The notes under the pieces were generated by a model. That model was given only the letters and a program-made list of their open reading frames with translations. It did no database searches and was not told the origin of the DNA. Position numbers and translations under genes: made by a program. Below, in pieces: positions 35,912 to 44,548 of a stretch of 64,000 nucleotides of DNA. The DNA comes from Lentisphaeraceae bacterium. Its GTDB lineage: Bacteria > Verrucomicrobiota > Kiritimatiellia > RFP12 > DVOR01. The stretch is from the NCBI GenBank assembly GCA_004555175.1, contig SFJE01000004.1, forward strand, positions 1-64,000, written 5' to 3'. Numbering within the stretch: position 1 is the stretch's first letter; each line of letters starts with the position of its first letter.

Positions 35912-36163
35912 TCAATACAGCTTCTCAAAGGCGCCTTTGTCGACGCGTTTGAGTTTGTGGAAGCCGGCGGACTTGGCGCGGTCGTCGAGTTTGGATTTGC
36001 TGCGGCCGAGGGCGGGGGCGGAGATGAGTTTGACGATAGGTGCACCGCACTCGGGGCAGGCGGTGAGCGGGGGCTCATCGAGCCGGCGCATGGCCTCGAA
36101 GCCCGCGCGGCAGACTGGGCAGGCGTGCGCGGGGTCCTGGGCCTGATAGTCATACATCGGCAT
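35912..36163 (-). CDS. FmdB-family zinc ribbon protein
   Basis: An 83-aa protein beginning MPMYDYQA with two CxxC knuckles (CPVC and CPEC), the signature of FmdB/putative regulatory zinc ribbons. The function of the family is poorly defined. The C-terminus is basic (RSKSKLDDRAKSAGFHKLKR). It starts 7 nt after the speA stop and is probably cotranscribed. Confidence 0.85.
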   Translation of the reverse strand: MPMYDYQAQDPAHACPVCRAGFEAMRRLDEPPLTACPECGAPIVKLISAPALGRSKSKLDDRAKSAGFHKLKRVDKGAFEKLY

Positions 36164-36169
36164 AGGGCG

Positions 36170-38104
36170 TTAGACCTCGAAGTAGGTATAGCCGCGCAGG
36201 CCGTTGGCGTAGGCGGCGAGGATGCGCCGGCGTTCGACGGGGGTGATGCGCTTGGCCTTCATCGCGCTATCAGTCAGCCGGCGGAAGCGGGAGACGAGCT
36301 CGGACGTGTTGTATTCCACATAGGAGAGGACCTCCTCGACGGTGTCGCCCTCCACCTCATCGGTGAACTCAATGTCGCCATCTTCGTCCAGGCGGATGGA
36401 GACGATGTTGGTGTCGCCAAAGAGGTTATGGAGGTCGCCCAAGGTCTCCTGATAGGCGCCAACGAGGAAGGCGCCGAGGATGTACTCTTCGCCCTCGCGG
36501 AGCTCGTGGAGGGGGAGGGCGTGCTTGACGTCGTGCAGGTCGATGAACTTATCAATCTGCCCATCGCAATCGCAGGTGATGTCGGAGAGGTGCGCGCTGC
36601 GGGTTGGCTTTTCGCAGAGGCGGTGGATGGGCATAATCGGGAAGAGCTGGTCGATGGCCCACGCGTCGGGCAGGGATTGGAAGACCGAGAAGTTGCAGTA
36701 GTAAATGTCGGCCATCGCCTCGTCCAGCCCCAGGAGGTCTTCAGGCACATACTTGAGCTTGGGCACCTCGGCGCGGATGCGGGTGAGGATCGACCAGAAG
36801 AGGCGGTCGGCAGCCGCGTGCTGGCGCAGGGTGATGAGGCCTTGCTTGAAGGCCTTTTGCACCTCTTCGCGGTAGTAGAGCGCGTCGTTGAAGTATTCGG
36901 GAAGGTTTTTGGTGCGCAGGTTCTTGGCCACATCGAGCAGGTTGACGATGCACTCGGGGGCGTTTGGTTCGGCCAGGATCGGGTCGATGGCCGTCTCGTT
37001 GACCTCAAAGGTCGCCGTGCCTAGGACGTCCATCAGCAGCACCGAGTAGTAGCCAATGAGCGCGCGGCCTGATTCGCTGATAATGGTGGGGTGGGGGACG
37101 TTGGCGTGGTCGCAGGCGAGCATAATGCCCTCGACCACGTCGGCGCAATATTCGGAGATGTCGTAGTTCGCCGAGGATTCGAAGTTGGTGTGGCTGCCAT
37201 CGTAGTCAATGGCCAGGCCCCCGCCAATATCAAAGATGCCCATCGGCGCGCCCTCTTTCACCAGCCCCACATAGAAGCGCGAGGCCTCCTTAATCGTATC
37301 GCGGATTTCGCGGATGTTGGGCACCTGCGAGCCGAGGTGATAGTGGAGCATCTCCAGGCAGTCGAGCCGCCCGGCCGCCTTGAGCTTGTCCACCGCTAGA
37401 ATCAACTGGCTCGCGGTCAATCCAAAAACCGAGCGATCCCCCCCGCTCTCGCTCCACTTGCCGCCCACCTTACTGCTAAGCTTGACGCGCACGCCAATGC
37501 GCGGCTTGACCTTCAGCTCATCGGCCACCGCCAGCACAATGTCCAGCTCCTCGAGCGATTCGAGCACTAGCATCGTCTGCAAGCCCATCTTGAGCGAGGA
37601 GAGCGCCAGGCGCGCAAACTCTTCATCCTTATAGCCATTGCAGACAATGTAGGCCTCCGGATCGTGCATATACGCCAGCGCCGCAATGAGTTCGGCCTTC
37701 GACCCGGCCTCCAGTCCGTGGTGGTAGGCCCGGCCAAAGGTGACCACATCCTGCACCGCCTGCTGTTGCTGGTTGACCTTGATGGGGTAGACGCCCCGAT
37801 AGACGCCGCGATACTTGTAATCGGCAATCGCCTTGCCAAAGGCTTCGTTGATGACCTTGATGCGAGAAGCAAGAATGTCGCTAAAGCGCAGGAGCACCGG
37901 CAGGCTCATCCCCCGTTCATAGAGTTCGGTCACAATCCGCTCAATCGGCACATCCACCGGCTTGCCGCTCTTCTGCAGCCGAACCGTCACCTTGCCCTCC
38001 GGCGACACGCTAAAATAACCGTGCCCCCAAGCATCCACACCATACAGCTCGGCACTCTTGACTGCATTCCAGCCATTCAAAGCATCCGTCACGCCTTTTG
38101 CCAT
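36170..38104 (-). CDS. speA: Biosynthetic arginine decarboxylase
   Basis: A 644-aa PLP enzyme of the alanine-racemase fold that converts arginine to agmatine for polyamine synthesis. The PLP Lys is in YPIKVNQQ (near residue 110). GIFDIGGGLAIDYDGS, HYHLGSQ and SESGRA are typical, as is the C-terminal CDCDGQIDKF. Length is normal. ATG 38104 follows GGAG with 8-nt spacing; the frame stays open upstream into the repeat region, but there is no start signal there. An extended -10 promoter is at 38155-38163. A carboxynorspermidine-type dehydrogenase 4 kb away belongs to the same pathway. Confidence 0.95.
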   Translation of the reverse strand: MAKGVTDALNGWNAVKSAELYGVDAWGHGYFSVSPEGKVTVRLQKSGKPVDVPIERIVTELYERGMSLPVLLRFSDILASRIKVINEAFGKAIADYKYRGVYRGVYPIKVNQQQQAVQDVVTFGRAYHHGLEAGSKAELIAALAYMHDPEAYIVCNGYKDEEFARLALSSLKMGLQTMLVLESLEELDIVLAVADELKVKPRIGVRVKLSSKVGGKWSESGGDRSVFGLTASQLILAVDKLKAAGRLDCLEMLHYHLGSQVPNIREIRDTIKEASRFYVGLVKEGAPMGIFDIGGGLAIDYDGSHTNFESSANYDISEYCADVVEGIMLACDHANVPHPTIISESGRALIGYYSVLLMDVLGTATFEVNETAIDPILAEPNAPECIVNLLDVAKNLRTKNLPEYFNDALYYREEVQKAFKQGLITLRQHAAADRLFWSILTRIRAEVPKLKYVPEDLLGLDEAMADIYYCNFSVFQSLPDAWAIDQLFPIMPIHRLCEKPTRSAHLSDITCDCDGQIDKFIDLHDVKHALPLHELREGEEYILGAFLVGAYQETLGDLHNLFGDTNIVSIRLDEDGDIEFTDEVEGDTVEEVLSYVEYNTSELVSRFRRLTDSAMKAKRITPVERRRILAAYANGLRGYTYFEV

Positions 38105-38154
38105 GCTCACTCTCCGTTCTCTGCAATTCACCCCCGCACGGGGACTTGCACCAA

Positions 38155-38163
38155 AGTATAGCA
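38155..38163 (-). promoter_or_regulatory. Extended -10 promoter of speA
   Basis: The minus strand reads TGC-TATACT; no good -35 is visible at the right distance. Confidence 0.65.
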
Positions 38164-38191
38164 CACTCTGTTGTCTGTCGCTGAGAGAGAA

Positions 38192-38346
38192 GAGGACGGA
38201 TGACGGAAGATCCGGAAGCTCCGGAAAGCCCGGAAGCTCCGGAAAATCCGGGAAATCCCGGAAAGCCCGGAAAACCCGGGAAAGCCCGGCGCCTCCACCC
38301 GCTGCCCCAAGCCTCTCCGTTGCGGCACGTGCGCTGTCCGCGCGCT
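38192..38346. repeat. Nonamer tandem repeat with heptad-element flanks (R6)
   Basis: GACGGATGACGG-type heptads (38194-38206) are followed by about eight ~9-bp CGGAAAGCC/CGGAAGCTC-type units (38212-38290). A right-hand core then reads CCGTTGCGGCACGTGCGCTG (38318-38337), which resembles R2/R7. It fills the divergent region between speA and the C10 protease gene. Confidence 0.75.
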
Positions 38347-38349
38347 TTT

Positions 38350-38358
38350 TGCTACGCT
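38350..38358 (+). promoter_or_regulatory. Possible extended -10 promoter of the C10 protease gene
   Basis: TGC-TACGCT lies 35 nt before ATG 38394. The -35 is poor; the call rests on similarity to other promoters in the window. Confidence 0.4.
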
Positions 38359-38393
38359 GTGTCCACTTGAAATCTTGCACGGAAGGGTGAGAC

Positions 38394-40598
38394 ATGCAGA
38401 ACAGATGGTTTGGATTGGCGCTTGCCGGCACGCTTTGGGTGCTGCCGGGACGCTTGGGTGCGCGCGCGGTGACGGCAGATGAGGCTGTTGCGGCGGCTAC
38501 AACGTGGAGTGCGCGCAATGCGCATTTGGTCGAGGCCGCGGCCTCGGGCAGCGTGGGTGCGCCCGAGGCGGTCACCAACGAGGCCGGGCGGGTGCTCTTC
38601 TATCTGGTTCCGGCGGCGAATGGCACGCAGACACTCGCGGTTTCGGGTGAGACGCGTCTGGAGCCGATCTTGGCGGTCTTTTCGGGCGCGGGGACAGCGG
38701 GGGGCGCGGCGATGGTCGACATCCTACGCGCCGATGCGGCTGGGCGCTTGGCGGCGTTGGAGGTGGAATCAACACCGTTGCTCAAGACGGCTGTGGCTAC
38801 CGAGGCCCTCTCGCCCGAGGAGCAACGTTGGGCGACACTCTTGGGGCCGAGCGCAACCAACGGTCCGACGCTTAAGGCGGCCTTTTACGCCTTGCCGAGC
38901 CAGACGGCCATTCACTTGAAGGGATGGGCGCGCGAGCAGTTGACGCACTGGAATCAAGGGAACACGAACAACTATCTGAAGGAGACGAAGGGCTACCTCT
39001 ACAACTACTACACGCCGAGCCATTATCCGTGTGGGTGCGTGGCGACGGCGGGTGCGGCGGTGTTGGAGTTCTTCCAGGTCTCTGGCGGCCCTACGGGAAT
39101 TAAGAAGTTGTGCAAGTATAACTACAATGACGCTTATTACACCACGTTGGGCGGCACCTACGATTGGTCCATCTTGCCCCAGTGGGTCTTGGGCCAGACA
39201 ACGCTGGATGAGGCGCAGCGCGAACTCCTCGGGCGTGTCACCTTTGATTTGGGCGTTCTTCTGGGGATGGAATACACCTCGGCGGCCTCCGCCTCGACGA
39301 CGGGCGACTTGGCGTCGATCTTCCGAACCTACTACGGTCTGGGCTCGGCGCGCGCGGCAGGGAATATGGAGGACAAAGATTTCGAGCCGCTCATCTACGC
39401 GCAGTTGTGGTTGGGGCGGCCGGTGATCCTCTCCATCTCGGGGTCTGCCGGCGGGCACGCGGTGGTGGCAACGGGCTACGGCGAGGATGCCAACTCGGTC
39501 CCCTACACGCACATCTCGATGGGGTACGGACGGGACGGGAATGGGTGGTGCGCGCTGCCGACGATTAAGAGCTTTACCACCGTCAAGGGCGTGGTGACGA
39601 TGATTGGCTCAGCCGAGGAGCCGACGGTGCCAATCTATGGTCGCGTGAAGACGGCCGCCGGTGCGCCAGCAGCCTTTGTGCCGGTGGAGGCCTGTGGCCG
39701 CCTGACCTGCACCTCTATTCTGGGCACCTTTGCCCTGGGCGTGCGGGCCGATGAACTCCCGAAGCATTACACCTCCCTAACTGTAAAGGTGGCCGGAGAG
39801 GACTATCAGGTCCTTTGTGGCGACCTGCGTGAGGTGGCCGATAGCGGCGCCTATACCTTGGCCGCCAATTTGCCGGCGAAGCTGGAGGTTACGCTTCCAG
39901 CCTCGGTCACCCCTTTAACGGTCAGTTCTCTACCGGCGGGGGCGAAGAAAACGGCCACGAACTCGGGCAAGCCCCTCGTAATGCTCTCGGGGCCGTGCAC
40001 TTCGGCAGCCTTTTGCGAGATGCAGAAAGCGCTTTTTGAGCAGGCCAAGCAGGTGAATAGCCAGGTGGTGCTCTGCCTGAGTAATGCGGGCGCGGGCTAT
40101 GCATGGTTTGATGATGACGAGGCCACCTTGCGCCTCTACGACCCGCGCCTCTTTAACGCCACCGAGGACTTTGAGGTCAATCAGCTGGCTCAACTAGCCG
40201 CTAGCGCGACGATGAAGGATGTGGCCGACCTGATTACAGGTGCGCAGGTAGTCACAGGGCAGAGTTGCTCGGCCTATGTGCCCTATGCGTGGTTCCGGCA
40301 GCACTTTGGCGCGCACCCCGAGAGCGCCACTGCCGCGAAGACCTTGGCCGATGCCGATAGCGATGGCGATGGCTTTACGAATGCGCAAGAGTATGTTTTG
40401 GGGACCGACCCCACCGACCGCGAGAGCCGCTTCCGCTTTGGCCCCTTTCGCAGTCAGGCCGATGGATCGCTTAGGCCCGAGTACGAACAGGTCACCGGGC
40501 GCAAATACACCCTGCAAGGCAAAGCCGCGCTCACCGACGCTTGGGGCGAGCCCGATGCCGATAGTCGCTTCTTCCGCGTACAGATTGCGCTACCATAA
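38394..40598 (+). CDS. Secreted C10 (streptopain-like) cysteine protease
   Basis: A 734-aa exported protein. A signal peptide (~1-25) and a propeptide-like region (~26-170) precede the C10 peptidase domain (~180-400) with the catalytic Cys in YPCGCVATAGAA and the catalytic His in SGSAGGHAVVATGYGED. A carboxypeptidase-regulatory-like beta domain and further beta region follow. Near the end is a calcium-binding loop DADSDGDGFTNAQEYVLG and a short terminal beta domain ending RFFRVQIALP. GGAAGGG precedes ATG 38394. Probably degrades extracellular protein. Confidence 0.88.
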   Translation: MQNRWFGLALAGTLWVLPGRLGARAVTADEAVAAATTWSARNAHLVEAAASGSVGAPEAVTNEAGRVLFYLVPAANGTQTLAVSGETRLEPILAVFSGAGTAGGAAMVDILRADAAGRLAALEVESTPLLKTAVATEALSPEEQRWATLLGPSATNGPTLKAAFYALPSQTAIHLKGWAREQLTHWNQGNTNNYLKETKGYLYNYYTPSHYPCGCVATAGAAVLEFFQVSGGPTGIKKLCKYNYNDAYYTTLGGTYDWSILPQWVLGQTTLDEAQRELLGRVTFDLGVLLGMEYTSAASASTTGDLASIFRTYYGLGSARAAGNMEDKDFEPLIYAQLWLGRPVILSISGSAGGHAVVATGYGEDANSVPYTHISMGYGRDGNGWCALPTIKSFTTVKGVVTMIGSAEEPTVPIYGRVKTAAGAPAAFVPVEACGRLTCTSILGTFALGVRADELPKHYTSLTVKVAGEDYQVLCGDLREVADSGAYTLAANLPAKLEVTLPASVTPLTVSSLPAGAKKTATNSGKPLVMLSGPCTSAAFCEMQKALFEQAKQVNSQVVLCLSNAGAGYAWFDDDEATLRLYDPRLFNATEDFEVNQLAQLAASATMKDVADLITGAQVVTGQSCSAYVPYAWFRQHFGAHPESATAAKTLADADSDGDGFTNAQEYVLGTDPTDRESRFRFGPFRSQADGSLRPEYEQVTGRKYTLQGKAALTDAWGEPDADSRFFRVQIALP

Positions 40599-40602
40599 AC
40601 AA

Positions 40603-40623
40603 GGGGCTCGCTGTGCGAGCCCC
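40603..40623. terminator. Hairpin between convergent genes
   Basis: A perfect 8-bp stem GGGGCTCG / CGAGCCCC with a 5-nt loop lies 5 nt after the C10 protease stop and 37 nt from the convergent gene's stop. There is no strong T-run; a bidirectional terminator is likely. Confidence 0.65.
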
Positions 40624-40659
40624 TATCGTCGTCGGGGACAGGTGTGTGCGCTGTGAGTC

Positions 40660-42033
40660 TTACAGGTCGCCCACGTCCACTTCGATGTCGTCCTGCGTCA
40701 TCGATTTGCTCTGCTTGCCGCAGGTGTTCATCACGGGGACGGACTTTGGGGCGAAGGCGTAGTGGCCGCCCTGGGTGTTGGAGGCGTCGGCAATCTCCTC
40801 GAGGCGCTGGCGCTCGGTGAAGGTTAGGCGCGTGGTGCAGAAGGGCGGGAAGAGGGGAACGCCATTGGGGGTCTTGGCATACGTTTCGCCCTGCTTTTCC
40901 AAGAGGAGGATGCCGCCGGTGCGGCCGCCGTCGCCACCGTCACCGCCATTGTCGCCGATGAGGATTTCGATGGGGACGCTCTGATCGGCGCGCAGGGTGA
41001 ACCAATCGCCGTAGGTGAGCGGGGTGTTCTCGTAGCCGGCGAGCTTGTGGGCGCCGGTAACGGCGGGGTCCTTGAGCGTCCAGCCGCTCTTGATGGCGGT
41101 TTCGGCGCCGGCCTTGGCGTTGCGGGTATCCCAGGCGAACTCGAAGACGGTCTTGCCATTGACGCGCACGACCATCACATCATCGTAGAGCCCGGCCAGG
41201 CGGTAGGTGCCGGAGGCCTCGGGCTGGAGTTGCCCGCGGTAGACCGCCGCCCAGGGCGAGCCCTTCTTGACTTGTTTATCGACCTTGAAGGTCTCCGGGC
41301 CAATGGCGGATTTGACGCGCGGGAGGACGAGGTGGGAGAGGTAGACGCGCTGGGGCACCACGAAGAAGGGCGCGAAGGAGTCCTTAGTAAAGCCGGTGGT
41401 GGTGATGTGGTTGATGTCCTTGAAGAACTGACCAGCGCGGTTCTTGGCGAGCTCGGGGCGCGGCTGCCCCTGCGCGTTGCGCGAGAGGTCGATGAACATT
41501 CCCACCATATCGCCGGCCAGACGAGTTCCGCCGCCGATGCCGCCGCCGCCCGATCCGCGTGTGGGAATGCCCACCATCTTAACGACCGAGGCGGTCAACT
41601 GCACCGGGGGCGTGGCGGAAATCGGCTCCTGGGTCACCTCTCCGATGGCCGGGGAGGGAACGTCGGTGACAAATTCGTCGATAATGTCGGTCTCCACATC
41701 AAGCTCTTCCGGGGGCGGGGGCTCAACCTCGTCGAGCTGTTCGGCCTGCGTCGGTTCAATCACCTCGACCTCGACCGCCGGCGGGGGCACGCGCTTGCCG
41801 CCAATGGAGACCGAGCACATAATCGCGCAGACGAGTAGGGGGAAGGTGATGCCTAGCAGCGGCGCCCATTGGCGCTGCAACTCCTTCATCGCCTCCTTGT
41901 GGGCCAGGCTCTCGCGCGGCTGGGCCAGCCCGCGGAACATATCGGCCAAGCGGCGGAAGTAGCCGCGCTCCTCCTGTTCAAAGAGCTTAAGGACCTCATC
42001 CTGTTGGGGCACCGAAGTGGTTGTTTCGTCCAT
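40660..42033 (-). CDS. TonB-like anchor with Pro/Glu linker and PA14-like domain
   Basis: A 457-aa bitopic protein. A cytoplasmic N-terminus (~1-55) precedes one membrane helix (~57-75, WAPLLGITFPLLVCAIMCSV), a TonB-like Pro/Glu/Asp-rich periplasmic linker (~80-135) and a Gly-rich stretch. The C-terminal domain (~200-400) has the PA14-like pattern YRGQLQPEASGTYRLAG...YDDVMVVRVNGKTVF. GGAGG lies 5 nt before ATG 42033. The frame remains open upstream through the divergent gene but carries no signals. Role unknown; possibly an envelope-spanning, carbohydrate-binding protein. Confidence 0.75.
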   Translation of the reverse strand: MDETTTSVPQQDEVLKLFEQEERGYFRRLADMFRGLAQPRESLAHKEAMKELQRQWAPLLGITFPLLVCAIMCSVSIGGKRVPPPAVEVEVIEPTQAEQLDEVEPPPPEELDVETDIIDEFVTDVPSPAIGEVTQEPISATPPVQLTASVVKMVGIPTRGSGGGGIGGGTRLAGDMVGMFIDLSRNAQGQPRPELAKNRAGQFFKDINHITTTGFTKDSFAPFFVVPQRVYLSHLVLPRVKSAIGPETFKVDKQVKKGSPWAAVYRGQLQPEASGTYRLAGLYDDVMVVRVNGKTVFEFAWDTRNAKAGAETAIKSGWTLKDPAVTGAHKLAGYENTPLTYGDWFTLRADQSVPIEILIGDNGGDGGDGGRTGGILLLEKQGETYAKTPNGVPLFPPFCTTRLTFTERQRLEEIADASNTQGGHYAFAPKSVPVMNTCGKQSKSMTQDDIEVDVGDL

Positions 42034-42061
42034 ACTAACCTCCTTATTAGAGTTCGCTAAT

Positions 42062-42090
42062 AGGATAGCGCAGATGGCAAAGGAATGCAA
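42062..42090 (-). promoter_or_regulatory. Promoter of the TM/PA14-like gene
   Basis: The minus strand has TTGCAT (42090-42085), a 17-bp spacer and TATCCT (42067-42062). It overlaps back-to-back with the divergent promoter at 42109-42117. Confidence 0.65.
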
Positions 42091-42108
42091 GCGCCGCCTC
42101 TGGCATTG

Positions 42109-42117
42109 TGCTACAAT
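42109..42117 (+). promoter_or_regulatory. Extended -10 promoter of the carboxynorspermidine dehydrogenase operon
   Basis: TGC-TACAAT lies 45 nt before ATG 42163. No clear -35 is visible. Confidence 0.6.
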
Positions 42118-42162
42118 GGGGCCATCTTCCCGATGTGTTGGATTTGCAGAAAGGACAGAGCC

Positions 42163-43362
42163 ATGCGGGTTTTGATGATTGGTGCCGGCGGCGTCGGCAG
42201 TGTGGTGGCGCATAAGTTGGCGCAGGTGCCGGAGGTCTTCTCCGAGATCCTGCTCGCTTCGCGGACGAAGGCGCGCGTGGATGTGTTGGCTGCGGAGTTG
42301 GGGCGGCCGGTGCAGACGGCGCAGGTGGATGCGGATAATGTGCCCGAGCTGGTGGCGCTTATCCGTAGCTTCAAGCCGGATTTGGTGATGAATATTGCCT
42401 TGCCCTATCAGGATTTGCACATTATGGATGCCTGTTTGGAGGCGGGGTGCGACTATTTGGACACGGCGAACTACGAGCCGTTGGACACGGCGAAGTTCGA
42501 GTACAAGTGGCAGTGGGCCTATCAGGAGCGCTTCAAGGAAGCCGGGCGGATGGCGCTCTTGGGCAGCGGCTTCGATCCGGGGGTCTCGTCGGTCTTCTGC
42601 ACCTATATTCAGAAGCACTACATTCCGCAGATTCGCGAGATTGACATTATCGACTGCAACGCGGGCAACAATGGTCACCCCTTTGCGACGAACTTCAATC
42701 CGGAGATTAATATCCGCGAAGTGTCGGCCAAGGGGCGCTATTGGGAGCAGGGCAAGGGCTTTGTGGAGACCGAGCCGCTCTCGGTCAAGCAGCCCTTCGA
42801 GATGCCCGAGGGGTTGGGCACGCTCAACACCTATCTGATGTACCACGAGGAGCTTGAGAGTTTGGCCAAGTTCATCCCCGGCCTCCAGCGCGCGCGCTTC
42901 TGGATGAGCTTCTCGGATAACTACCTCAAGCACCTGGAGGTGCTCAAGAATGTGGGTATGACGCGGATCGACCCGGTGATGTACCAGGGCCGCGAGATTG
43001 TCCCCATTCAGTTCCTCAAAGCGCTCTTGCCCGACCCGGCCACCCTCGGTCCGGTCACCAAGGGCAAGACCTGCATCGGCTGCCAGGTGCGCGGGTTGGA
43101 CTTCGAGGGCAAGCCCAAGACGGTCTACATCTACAACATCTGCGACCACCAGGCGTGCTACAAGGAGGTCAAGTCCCAGGCCATCAGCTACACCACCGGC
43201 GTGCCGGCAATGATTGGCGCGAAGATGATGCTCACCGGCAAGTGGCGCGGCACGGGCGTCTTCAACATGGAACAGTTCGACCCCGATCCCTTTATGGAGG
43301 ACCTCGGCAAGTACGGTCTGCCCTGGAAGGTGATTGAGGGAGAAGTCTTCCATCGAGCGTAA
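42163..43362 (+). CDS. Carboxynorspermidine/saccharopine dehydrogenase family
   Basis: A 399-aa NAD(P)-dependent enzyme. The Rossmann motif is at the N-terminus (LMIGAGGVGSVVAHKL), and the saccharopine-dehydrogenase fold follows (LGSGFDPGVSSVFCTYIQKH, IDCNAGNNGHPFATN). This version most resembles carboxynorspermidine/carboxyspermidine synthase, which condenses aspartate semialdehyde with a diamine, rather than lysine-pathway enzymes. AAGGA precedes ATG 42163. The nearby speA supports a polyamine role. The proA gene begins 1 nt after its stop. Confidence 0.88.
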   Translation: MRVLMIGAGGVGSVVAHKLAQVPEVFSEILLASRTKARVDVLAAELGRPVQTAQVDADNVPELVALIRSFKPDLVMNIALPYQDLHIMDACLEAGCDYLDTANYEPLDTAKFEYKWQWAYQERFKEAGRMALLGSGFDPGVSSVFCTYIQKHYIPQIREIDIIDCNAGNNGHPFATNFNPEINIREVSAKGRYWEQGKGFVETEPLSVKQPFEMPEGLGTLNTYLMYHEELESLAKFIPGLQRARFWMSFSDNYLKHLEVLKNVGMTRIDPVMYQGREIVPIQFLKALLPDPATLGPVTKGKTCIGCQVRGLDFEGKPKTVYIYNICDHQACYKEVKSQAISYTTGVPAMIGAKMMLTGKWRGTGVFNMEQFDPDPFMEDLGKYGLPWKVIEGEVFHRA

Positions 43363-43363
43363 G

Positions 43364-44548
43364 ATGGAAGCGCTCCTGGCGGCAAAGGCGGCCGCGCGCA
43401 AGGTTGGGCAACTGACCGATGGCGCGCGGCGCGACCTGCTGGACGCATTGGCTGCGGCCCTGCGGCGGTCGGCCGATGAACTCCTCAAGGCGAACGAAGC
43501 GGATGTGGCGGCGATGGCGCCCGAGGATCCGCGGCGGGATCGTTTGCTCTTGACGCCGGAGCGTCTGGCGGGCGTTGCTGCGGGGGTGGAGGCGGTTTCG
43601 CGTCTGCGTGAGGTGCTTTGGGAGGAGCTGGAGGCGCGCGAGCGGCCGAGCGGAATCCGCCTGCGGCGCGTGCGCGTGCCGTTGGGGGTGGTGGGGTGTA
43701 TCTACGAGGCGCGGCCGAATGTTACGGTGGATGTGGCCGCGCTCTGTCTGCGGGCCGGGAATGTGGCCGTGCTCAAGGGGGGCAAGGAGGCCGCGTGGAC
43801 GAATGAGGCGCTGGCCGATGTGATGGGCGGAGTGCTGCGCGCGGCGGGTCTGCCCGAGGCGGCGGTCACGCTTTTGCCGCCAACGCACGCGGCCGCCGAG
43901 GCGTTGATGCGGGCCGAGGGGTTGGTGGATGTGCTGATTCCGCGTGGGAGTGCCGGGCTGATACGCGCGGTGCGGCAGCAGGCGCGCGTGCCGGTGATCG
44001 AGACGGGGGCGGGGGTCTGCCACACCTACCTGCACGAAGATGCGGATGTGGCGGTGGCTGCGCGGGTGGTTGAGAATGGGAAGACGCGGCGGGTTTCGGT
44101 GTGTAATGCGCTAGACTGCCTGCTGGTGCACCGGGCATTGGCGGGGGAGACGTTAGAGCAGATTTTGGCACCGTGCCGCGCGAAGGGGGTGGCGCTTCAC
44201 ACCGAGCCGGAGACGTGGGGGCGCGAGTGGCTCTCGATGGCGATGTCGGTGCGGGTGGTCGATTCGCTTGATGAGGCGCTCGAGCACATCGCGCGTTTTG
44301 GGTCGGGCCACAGCGAGGCGATTGTCACGCAGAGCGCCGAGGTTGCCCAGCGCTTCCAACGGGAGGTGGATGCTGCGTGCGTCTATGTGAACACGCCCAC
44401 GGCCTTTACCGATGGCGGAGAGTTTGGATTGGGGGCGGAGGTGGGCATCTCTACCCAAAAGTTGCACGCGCGTGGGCCGATGGGCCTGACCGCGCTGACC
44501 ACCAGCAAGTGGCTCGTTGAGAGCGATGGAGCCGTGAGAGCAGAATGA
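43364..44548 (+). CDS. proA: Gamma-glutamyl phosphate reductase
   Basis: A 394-aa aldehyde-dehydrogenase-fold enzyme, the second step of proline synthesis. Family segments include IYEARPNVTVDVAALCLR, LKGGKEA, VIETGAGVCHTYL and the catalytic Cys in RVSVCNALD, with the C-terminal GGEFGLGAEVGISTQKLHARGP segment split by normal residues. ATG 43364 follows the previous stop by 1 nt; a TTG at 43334 overlapping the upstream gene is an alternative. The stop overlaps the next ATG (ATGATGA). Confidence 0.95.
   Translation: MEALLAAKAAARKVGQLTDGARRDLLDALAAALRRSADELLKANEADVAAMAPEDPRRDRLLLTPERLAGVAAGVEAVSRLREVLWEELEARERPSGIRLRRVRVPLGVVGCIYEARPNVTVDVAALCLRAGNVAVLKGGKEAAWTNEALADVMGGVLRAAGLPEAAVTLLPPTHAAAEALMRAEGLVDVLIPRGSAGLIRAVRQQARVPVIETGAGVCHTYLHEDADVAVAARVVENGKTRRVSVCNALDCLLVHRALAGETLEQILAPCRAKGVALHTEPETWGREWLSMAMSVRVVDSLDEALEHIARFGSGHSEAIVTQSAEVAQRFQREVDAACVYVNTPTAFTDGGEFGLGAEVGISTQKLHARGPMGLTALTTSKWLVESDGAVRAE

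Noticed and set aside
38105..38160. Riboswitch in the speA leader
   Set aside because: A small CCCCG/CGGGG stem is present but no known riboswitch core could be matched; the leader is too short for most classes.
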